From Rickettsiales bacterium (GTDB taxonomy: Bacteria > Pseudomonadota > Alphaproteobacteria > Rickettsiales > UBA1997), in the NCBI GenBank assembly GCA_031269065.1, contig JAIRWJ010000052.1:1-5117 (forward strand): a stretch of 5,117 nucleotides of DNA, written 5' to 3'. The notes under the pieces are model-generated. The model was not told the DNA's origin. It did not search any database and saw only the letters and a program-made list of their open reading frames with translations. Position numbers and translations under genes: made by a program. Below, in pieces: positions 1-5,117 of this stretch (positions within the stretch are counted from its first letter, which is position 1; the number at the start of each line of letters is the position of its first letter).

Positions 1-1
1 G

Positions 2-961
2 GTTATTGGAAATTTGGAGAATTTGCAGTTAGGTTCATTTCAAAAGTTCGACTTAGTTTTTTGCTTTCATAATGTTATAGGTTTTGTAGAAAGTCCAAGT
101 GTACTTATGAGAAATCTAAAAAATGTTACGAAAAAGGACGGCTATATTATAGTTATGTTTCCAAACGGATATCATGCAACCTTCTTCAATATAAGCAATA
201 ACAATATCAAACTAGCAAAGGAATCTTTAAGTGGATTTGGAAAATTTACAGAAAATATGCCCTATATGAATATGTTTTCTGTCATAGATGTGCGGAAGTG
301 TGCTGAAGATACGGGTCTTTCTATTGAAACAATAGTGGGATTTCCTAAAATTAATCCCTATGTGGAAGAATCGATATTAAATGTTTTATTTTGCAAGAGA
401 AATATATCCTATATCAAAGAAAATAAAAATGGTTGCAGTAATAGTTTTCTAGAATGGAACCAAGAAAATCAAAAAATAAAAAGACAAACTAAAGACAGTA
501 GCAAATGGATCTGGGAACTCAATAATAATCAATATTGTCATGAATTTAAGGGAATACTGATGGGTGGTTGTTTGAACACGTTTGACGATATTTCAAAAAC
601 ATATTTGTGGCCCTCCCATGAGCTATGGAAAAACTCTATACTCTTTTTGGACATATCTGATAATACTGCGCCTAGTCTGGTTGAGAAATATTTAAAAAAC
701 AATATTGAATGCATAAAATATACAAATGCAGTTTTAGTTGGTAGGACGATATTGTGTGAACAGAATATAAAATATGGAAAAATGTATGTAGAAATAATTA
801 GGAATCTTATTGCCAAACATAATGAAAAAAATATTCCTATTATTTCCAACATGGATTTTGGCCATACAGAGCCAGTTACCATACTACCATTCGGTATAAA
901 CTGCAGAGTTGATTGTGATAAAAGAAAGATTCTTTTTCTAGAAATGCCAGTCGTAAGATGA
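2..961 (+). CDS. Methyltransferase-S66 peptidase (MccF-like) C-terminal domain fusion, 5' end missing
   Basis: The frame is open to the left edge, so the TTG at 14 is probably internal. Residues below count from it. Residues 1-138 look like the second half of a class I SAM-dependent methyltransferase. KFDLVFCFHN (11-20) is the usual strand-4 segment, LKNVTKKDGYIIVMFPN (35-51) is the 'L+PGG' strand-5 region, and 84-111 resembles the C-terminal 'edl..ll.~tGf.i' helix and strand. The glycine-rich SAM motif would lie upstream of the window. Residues 142-315 match the C-terminal domain of S66 peptidases of the MccF/LdcA type: FLEW, KGILMGGCLNTF (179-190), LWPSHELWKNSILFLDISD (198-216), AVLVGR (239-244), NMDFGHTEP (279-287) and LPFGINCRVDC (291-301). 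His284 fits the family's catalytic His. The family's catalytic Glu, which I place in 'FLE', is Asp213 here. The Ser-nucleophile N-domain is absent, so peptidase activity is doubtful. The stop is TGA at 959-961. The gene is AT-rich. It may be a true fusion or a recombination remnant. Confidence 0.8.
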   Translation, partial: VIGNLENLQLGSFQKFDLVFCFHNVIGFVESPSVLMRNLKNVTKKDGYIIVMFPNGYHATFFNISNNNIKLAKESLSGFGKFTENMPYMNMFSVIDVRKCAEDTGLSIETIVGFPKINPYVEESILNVLFCKRNISYIKENKNGCSNSFLEWNQENQKIKRQTKDSSKWIWELNNNQYCHEFKGILMGGCLNTFDDISKTYLWPSHELWKNSILFLDISDNTAPSLVEKYLKNNIECIKYTNAVLVGRTILCEQNIKYGKMYVEIIRNLIAKHNEKNIPIISNMDFGHTEPVTILPFGINCRVDCDKRKILFLEMPVVR

Positions 962-984
962 ACTAATAAATAGGTTTCGTTCAA

Positions 985-1003
985 TTAGCTTACCCATAGC
1001 TAA
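985..1003 (+). terminator. Short inverted repeat after the first gene, possible weak terminator
   Basis: TTAGCT (985-990) and AGCTAA (998-1003) are perfect reverse complements around a 7-base loop, starting 24 bases after the stop codon of the methyltransferase/S66 gene. The stem has only two G-C pairs and no T-run follows, so an intrinsic terminator is not well supported. The position is the main argument for it. Confidence 0.2.
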
Positions 1004-1090
1004 ACGTCTAGAGGAAAATCAAGTCCCCGACTTCTCTTATAGCAATGAATTCTATTTGTTAAGAAATATGGGGCAGTACCTATTTGTACA

Positions 1091-1129
1091 AGTCAACTAT
1101 TGACTACATGTTTTTTGTACCTAGGTTAT
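1091..1129 (+). promoter_or_regulatory. Inverted repeat AGTCAA-CTA-TTGACT overlapping a -35-like hexamer
   Basis: AGTCAA (1091-1096) and TTGACT (1100-1105) form a perfect 6-base inverted repeat with a 3-base spacer. The right arm TTGACT matches 5 of 6 bases of a sigma-70 -35 box. A poor -10 candidate, GGTTAT (1124-1129), follows after 18 bases and matches only 3 of 6. A small dyad over a -35 box is where a dimeric repressor could bind, but both the promoter and the operator are inferred from short motifs. The site would drive the large exoprotein gene starting at 1192. Confidence 0.25.
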
Positions 1130-1140
1130 GTGTAGAGTTT

Positions 1141-1180
1141 GGGACCTATTTCTAATAGTAGGTAACCCAGGGACCTTTTT
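1141..1180 (+). promoter_or_regulatory. Leader with competing stems and a T5 run
   Basis: GGGACCT (1141-1147) can pair with AGGTaaCCC (1160-1168), leaving a two-base bulge. The same AGGT (1160-1163) can instead pair with ACCT (1173-1176), which runs straight into five Ts (1176-1180). The two pairings exclude each other, as in an attenuator or a small regulatory leader. The second stem has only four pairs, so a working terminator is unlikely without further contacts. No known riboswitch core was recognised. Confidence 0.2.
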
Positions 1181-1182
1181 GC

Positions 1183-1208
1183 GAGGTAAGAATGTCAAAA
1201 AATTACCT
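1183..1208 (+). promoter_or_regulatory. Ribosome binding site of the exoprotein gene, within a possible masking hairpin
   Basis: GAGGT (1183-1187) is a good Shine-Dalgarno sequence that ends 4 bases before the ATG at 1192, a slightly tight spacing. It is what decides the start of the large gene. AGGTAA (1184-1189) is perfectly complementary to TTACCT (1203-1208) in codons 4-6, with the start codon in the 13-base loop. The mRNA could therefore fold so that the ribosome binding site is hidden. The ribosome binding site is well supported, but the masking role is inferred. Confidence 0.6.
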
Positions 1209-1314
1209 ATCATCTGATGAAGTACACCATACCGGTTGCAGAAAATTAGTATCCTCTCTGCTCTGCTGGTCTCTCATTTTAAATAATGTGCTACTAGTGC
1301 CGCCAACTCGAGCG
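1192..1314 (+). other. Predicted Sec signal peptide of the exoprotein
   Basis: The first 18 residues form a long polar N-region ending in CRK. Residues 19-36 (LVSSLLCWSLILNNVLLV) are the hydrophobic core, interrupted by Asn31-Asn32. PPTRA (37-41) follows and fits a signal peptidase I site with Ala at -1; cleavage after Ala42 is also possible. A long N-region is common in very large TPS exoproteins. No lipobox-type 'LxxC' lies at the end of the core, so a lipoprotein is unlikely. Confidence 0.65.
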
Positions 1315-4300
1315 GCCCACAGTATAGTGCCCAGCGATGAGAGCGAAACCAGAGTGTACGATCTGGAGGATGGCGATGGTGGATCGGTAACCATAATCGA
1401 CATAGCAAAACCTGGACCATATGGGGTAAGTCTGAATACATTCAAAATCTTTCAAAGTCATGAAAAGGACGGGAAGATCGTAGTGAATAATTCTCTCCTA
1501 GCCGCTGTCACCAGATCAGGGAGGGCTATGACATCTAATCCCCAGCTGAAGGAGAGAGAAGCCCTAGTGATAGTCAATGAACTCCTGGGAAGTGGTAGTG
1601 AATTGAGGATTAGTGGCTCTCTAGAACCGATAGGGGGCGAAGATGAGCTGATATTTTTTTCTGGCTCAAACAATTTGGTTCTCTCGGGCTTTGAGGTTAT
1701 TGCCGGCAGAAAGCTGACTTTTGTAGTGGGAGGTCACATAAATACAGATGAAACCACCGGTACTGTGCATTTTAACCTTGCAAAGACAAATTTTCTCTCG
1801 CTGTTGGATGGCTACGGGAATGATGAAAAGAAAAGAGAAATTGAGGCAAGACTGGATGAAAAGAGGGCCAGGCTGGATGGTGAAGAGAAAATAAGAAGAG
1901 AAATGGAGGAAAAGGGAGGAGAGGTAGAAAAAATAAGCGAGAAAGAGGAGGAGATAAAAAAACTTAGAAAAGAAATAGAGGAAGAAATAGAAAACATTGG
2001 GCCAGAATCCAGAGCCTTTAGTGCGTCCTGTATTCTAGCGAGCCCTATCCAGCTTATGGGTAGAAAAATAGCAATAGCTGGAGATGTGGCGCTGCCAGGG
2101 AATGAGCTTCTGCTGATGGTGGCTAATGATGTGGGGGATAGAAGGTCTGACGGCCACTATATACTCAGGTCCGATAGTGTCCCAGATGAAGATGAACTAA
2201 TTTCTATCACTAGTCTGGGCAACATAAGGGCAGAACGTCTTGGGGTACACATCCAAACACTGGGAGGCAGGTTAAGTGCCAATGGGGTAACTCTGGCGAC
2301 CAGAACCGGCATAGACATTGAATCTATAGGTAATCTGGTTCTCAGCAACAGAGCGGGAATAACCTCCCAGGGTACGCTGGTGGCCAACATTGGCGGTAGT
2401 TTGATAACCAATTTAGCCACAATCTGCTCCTTGGGGGATATGGAGCTGAAAATTGCTCGGGAACTCACCAATAACAACAGATCCATTATCACCACAGCCA
2501 ATGGTGATGGAACCATGATCATCCGAGTTGGTTCAAAATTTATAAATACGGGAGCATCCATCATCTCTGCCGGGACCGCCGGTGGTTCCATCACCGTCGC
2601 CGATGGCAGCATGGATAACACCGGTGTGTTGGGGGAATTAAATAAGCTTGGTGCCGTTAACCATCCCTATCAGCAATGGCAGCAAGAATGGACTGTTGTA
2701 GAGAGCATTGACAGAATCAAAGTACATTCCTCCATGGAACCATCCAAAATAATGGCAAAAGGTAATTTTGACATAAAGGTGAATGGTGACATATGCAATG
2801 AGGGTAGCTGCATAATCTCCGAAACCGGAACTCTCTTGCTGGAGGCTAGGTCTCTCACCAACGAGAGAGGAGGTTTTACAGTTAACGCTTCCTATAACCT
2901 TCATAAGCACTACCAAAGTACTCACAAGGAGATGATGATCACCGGTTCGTATCTATGGATTATACCAAAAATAGGCTACCACACAGTGTACGATAATAAT
3001 CATCTCTATGGCACCGCCCATCATGATGAATTCTACTACTCCAGCACCCCATCAACCATTTTCGGAAAGAATGTTATTCTGAAACTATCCGGAGGTCTAC
3101 ACCAGGATGACCGAAAGCGGCATGCTGGCGGTGGTGAAGATAGCTCTATAGGAGCCACCCGCTCTCTCAGAATAGAGGCAAAGGAGATTTACAACGGAGG
3201 AACTATTTTTGCCCTCCTCTCAAAGCCAATCATAGAGACAAGGGAAGATTATTTCAATATAGGTGGGAAAATAGTCTTTGGCAACCCCGGAGGTCGGGTA
3301 AAGGCCAAAAAGTTCGTTAGCAGAGCTTTAGTCAACAGCTTCGACCTGACTGCGGATATGTACAAAAGTAGGGACTGTCCAACTACCCCTACCCCTACTC
3401 CAAAATTATATAGTTCAGCAAATACCATGCTTATGTGGGACCCTACTCCAAAATTATATAGTTCAGCAAACACCATGCTTACGTGGGAAGCGATACGATG
3501 TTCCAATTATGGCAAAGCCACTGCCCATTTCGAAGAGATGGTGCAACCATCCTACATAGTACAGCTGAAGGAGCTGGATAGGCCACTGCTGATTCAATTT
3601 GGGATTCCCGCCGACCAGATTCCAACTGTGCCACCCCCCTCTGTACCGGTGGAATACGTAGGATATGACAAGATGGAGATCAGTGCCTCGGAAGGGGTTG
3701 AGGGTGTGATACTGGATCCGGACTATGGCAAATTCGTCATAGATGCCGAGGTAGACATAGAGGGCACCAGCATCCAGATCAGCGATACGCTCAGATTAAT
3801 CAGTAAAAATATAAAAATTACCTCCCAGGAGATCAGCAACAGAATTAGCTCCACCGCCACAAACACTGAATTCAAAGTCTCCTCCACAGAGAATATAGCA
3901 TCAGATGTGTCTGTGGGTAGGCTGGAGATGGTGTCTCCGGGCGGTAGGGTTCTGTTCAAGGGGATAAAACTAAAGGCAGGCGAAACAAATGTTGAAGGAA
4001 ATCCCGAAATTAACATAGAGGGCGCCAGAAATGTACTGGACTCGTTTTACAAACACACCGACGAAGAAAGTTCACTCCTCATCGGCTACAGCGAGGGTAA
4101 ATTCTATGCCGGCCTGAGAGAGAGAACAACAACCACAATAAATAGGAATCATCGCATTGCCATACTCAAATCCAACGTAGACTTTGGCACTCTCAGTGGC
4201 AATCTGGGAGACATGAATCTAGAGAGTTCAGATGTCAGCGTAAAGGAAGCTAAAAATCTGAACATCAAAAATATTAACCTAAAGGCCGATGCAGAGGAGC

Positions 4301-5117
4301 AGATAGATTCCAGCGAAACAGAGACAATAACTAAAGATCTCACCATAGGCATAACGAACAATGCAATAGCCTCAGGCTACCGAATGAAGCATCTCAATGA
4401 AAAAAGAGAACAGCTGGTGAGTGCGGACAAGAGAAGGAAAGAGCTAGAGAAGCTGGAAAAAAAAGGATTGGCCACCAGAGAGGCTATCGATGATGCTACG
4501 AAAAATCAGGTAGCCCTAGCTCTAGAGGTCGCGGAGATGAGTCTACTGCTAGGTCTTGATGTAGCCGATATAGGAGCCTCAATGACAGCGACCCTTGGCT
4601 TTGGTTTCCCCACCTTCGATACCACCATAACCCAGGAGATTGAAAAACACAGCATACAGAAAAAGCACCACGTACAGTCCACTCTGAACCTCGGCAAGGT
4701 AACAGACTCCCGGGTGAGCGGAAATCTCTACATAAAAGGAGGGAAGCTGACCATAGACGGCGGAACTCTACCTGTGGATGGTGACCTGCATATAGAATCG
4801 GTTCAGGACAGTTGCAGCCAGATTGATAGCCATACCACAGAGAGAGATTCTATCTCCGTTGGCTACGGCGGTGGGAAGAAACCTCCTATAAAATCAGCGG
4901 GGCTGAGCATATCCAGCTCCGACAGTGAACAGGATGTGCAATGGCAACAGAGTCAAGAGTCCGGCATATCTGGCGAAGGAACTCTGAAGGCTGGCGGAAA
5001 ACTGCACATGAAAGGCAATGTGGTTGTAGATATAGCTGAACTGGAGGCTAATCTGCTGACCTTCGAAGAGGTTATAGATAAATTCCACAACATAACAACA
5101 GGTTCTTCCTTTGGCAT
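1192..5117 (+). CDS. Filamentous haemagglutinin/CdiA-like two-partner secretion exoprotein (TpsA), 3' end missing
   Basis: One stop-free frame of 1308 codons continues past the right edge. ATG 1192 is preceded by GAGGT and leads into a signal peptide, with likely cleavage after Ala41 or Ala42. Residues about 43-205 form a TPS domain. GVSLNTF (78-84), NPQL (116-119, equivalent to the family's NPNL) and ALVIVNEL (124-131) are recognisable, while the NPNG motif is degenerate (GSNN, 158-161). A Glu/Lys-rich coiled coil (about 211-269) follows. Residues 286-480 resemble the FHA stretch after the TPS domain (ISITSLGNIRAERLGVHIQT, then GxL/xN beta-helix repeats). YQQWQQEW (493-500) and PSKIMAKGNFDI resemble the linker and repeats of CdiA/FHA. 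A PT-rich linker with a tandem repeat lies at 730-766. Residues about 960-1308 carry FHA-2-type elements: a helical insert (about 1064-1125), GDLHIESVQD and SQESGISGEGTLKAGGKL. The product is expected to pass the inner membrane by Sec and the outer membrane through a TpsB not seen here. It could be an adhesin or a contact-dependent toxin. Confidence 0.9.
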   Translation, partial: MSKNYLSSDEVHHTGCRKLVSSLLCWSLILNNVLLVPPTRAAHSIVPSDESETRVYDLEDGDGGSVTIIDIAKPGPYGVSLNTFKIFQSHEKDGKIVVNNSLLAAVTRSGRAMTSNPQLKEREALVIVNELLGSGSELRISGSLEPIGGEDELIFFSGSNNLVLSGFEVIAGRKLTFVVGGHINTDETTGTVHFNLAKTNFLSLLDGYGNDEKKREIEARLDEKRARLDGEEKIRREMEEKGGEVEKISEKEEEIKKLRKEIEEEIENIGPESRAFSASCILASPIQLMGRKIAIAGDVALPGNELLLMVANDVGDRRSDGHYILRSDSVPDEDELISITSLGNIRAERLGVHIQTLGGRLSANGVTLATRTGIDIESIGNLVLSNRAGITSQGTLVANIGGSLITNLATICSLGDMELKIARELTNNNRSIITTANGDGTMIIRVGSKFINTGASIISAGTAGGSITVADGSMDNTGVLGELNKLGAVNHPYQQWQQEWTVVESIDRIKVHSSMEPSKIMAKGNFDIKVNGDICNEGSCIISETGTLLLEARSLTNERGGFTVNASYNLHKHYQSTHKEMMITGSYLWIIPKIGYHTVYDNNHLYGTAHHDEFYYSSTPSTIFGKNVILKLSGGLHQDDRKRHAGGGEDSSIGATRSLRIEAKEIYNGGTIFALLSKPIIETREDYFNIGGKIVFGNPGGRVKAKKFVSRALVNSFDLTADMYKSRDCPTTPTPTPKLYSSANTMLMWDPTPKLYSSANTMLTWEAIRCSNYGKATAHFEEMVQPSYIVQLKELDRPLLIQFGIPADQIPTVPPPSVPVEYVGYDKMEISASEGVEGVILDPDYGKFVIDAEVDIEGTSIQISDTLRLISKNIKITSQEISNRISSTATNTEFKVSSTENIASDVSVGRLEMVSPGGRVLFKGIKLKAGETNVEGNPEINIEGARNVLDSFYKHTDEESSLLIGYSEGKFYAGLRERTTTTINRNHRIAILKSNVDFGTLSGNLGDMNLESSDVSVKEAKNLNIKNINLKADAEEQIDSSETETITKDLTIGITNNAIASGYRMKHLNEKREQLVSADKRRKELEKLEKKGLATREAIDDATKNQVALALEVAEMSLLLGLDVADIGASMTATLGFGFPTFDTTITQEIEKHSIQKKHHVQSTLNLGKVTDSRVSGNLYIKGGKLTIDGGTLPVDGDLHIESVQDSCSQIDSHTTERDSISVGYGGGKKPPIKSAGLSISSSDSEQDVQWQQSQESGISGEGTLKAGGKLHMKGNVVVDIAELEANLLTFEEVIDKFHNITTGSSFG
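1822..1998 (+). other. Charged coiled-coil insert behind the TPS domain
   Basis: Residues about 211-269 of the exoprotein are almost entirely Glu, Lys and Arg, with hydrophobic residues at roughly heptad spacing (I217, L221, L228, I234, M238, V245, I248, I255, L258, I262, I266). This predicts a continuous helix or coiled coil of about 59 residues. It sits between two beta-rich segments that both match the start of FHA-type proteins, so it reads as an insertion into the usual beta-helix. The DNA here is very purine-rich on the + strand. Confidence 0.7.
3393..3488 (+). repeat. Two tandem 48-base units in frame within the exoprotein gene
   Basis: Units 3393-3440 and 3441-3488 are identical at 46 of 48 bases. 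The differences are T3423/C3471 (synonymous, Asn) and T3434/C3482 (Met to Thr). Each unit adds 16 residues, PTPKLYSSANTMLMWD followed by PTPKLYSSANTMLTWE (residues 735-766), and leaves the frame intact. A short PT microrepeat (ACTACCCCTACCCCTACT) precedes them. The high identity points to a recent duplication. Confidence 0.95.

Larger units (their letters stand above)
962..1191. other. Intergenic region, no gene seen
   Basis: No credible coding frame was found in this 230-base gap on either strand. It is the leader of the large downstream gene. It contains the small inverted repeats listed separately, a tiny hairpin-like AAGTC-CCC-GACTT at 1021-1033, an 8-base palindrome ACCTAGGT at 1119-1126, and two direct repeats: ACCTATTT at 1078 and 1144, and GGGACCT at 1141 and 1170. 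No strong sigma-70 promoter is visible. Confidence 0.6.

Noticed and set aside
14..16. TTG at 14 as the true start of the first gene
   Set aside because: The same frame is open to the left edge and the product would begin in the middle of a methyltransferase fold, just before strand 4. The start must be outside the window.
538..984. 148-codon open frame on the minus strand opposite the methyltransferase/S66 gene
   Set aside because: The + strand translation has clear family motifs throughout. The antisense product shows no recognisable domain and no ribosome binding site was identified.
1021..1033. AAGTC-CCC-GACTT as a terminator or operator
   Set aside because: It has five pairs with a 3-base loop, no T-run and no relation to a promoter. 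It is likely to occur by chance.
2157..2621. 154-codon minus-strand open frame, and smaller ones across 1203-5088
   Set aside because: All lie opposite the continuous exoprotein frame, which has a signal peptide, TPS motifs and repeats. The antisense products are low-complexity Ser/Leu/Pro-rich strings typical of shadows.
3382..3488. CRISPR array or mobile element ends at the 48-base repeat
   Set aside because: There are only two directly abutting units with no spacers, and they keep the reading frame. This is a coding tandem duplication.
3249..3506. Minus-strand repeat protein (repeated SHISMVFAELYNFGVG)
   Set aside because: It is the reverse-strand reading of the 48-base tandem duplication in the exoprotein gene, not a separate gene.

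Overview
The window looks like DNA of a Gram-negative, probably host-associated bacterium. The main reason is that about three quarters of it is the N-terminal part of a very large two-partner-secretion exoprotein (filamentous haemagglutinin/CdiA type), which only makes sense in a cell with an outer membrane. I cannot name the species. The large gene relies on ATA for Ile and AGA/AGG for Arg, which argues against an enterobacterial-type codon preference.

Layout. (1) Positions 2-961, + strand: the 3' part of a gene whose start lies left of the window. Its product joins the C-terminal half of a class I SAM-dependent methyltransferase to the C-terminal domain of an S66 (LD-carboxypeptidase/MccF-type) peptidase. 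The peptidase N-terminal domain, which carries the serine nucleophile, is not there. (2) Positions 962-1191: a 230-base gap with no gene. It holds several short inverted repeats and an alternating set of complementary ACCT/AGGT blocks that ends at the ribosome binding site of the next gene. (3) Positions 1192-5117, + strand: one uninterrupted reading frame of at least 1308 codons that runs off the right edge. It encodes a signal peptide, a TPS secretion domain, a glutamate/lysine-rich coiled coil inserted just after that domain, beta-helix haemagglutinin repeats, a Pro/Thr-rich linker with a 48-base tandem duplication, and FHA-2-type repeats.

The two genes differ strongly in composition. By hand count of sample lines the first is about one third G+C, while the second is in the mid to upper forties. 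They do not look like a functional operon. The exoprotein would be exported by Sec and then moved across the outer membrane by a TpsB partner, which is not in the window. Its C-terminus, where a CdiA-type toxin would sit, is also outside, so adhesin and contact-dependent toxin cannot be told apart here. No RNA gene, insertion sequence or CRISPR array was recognised.
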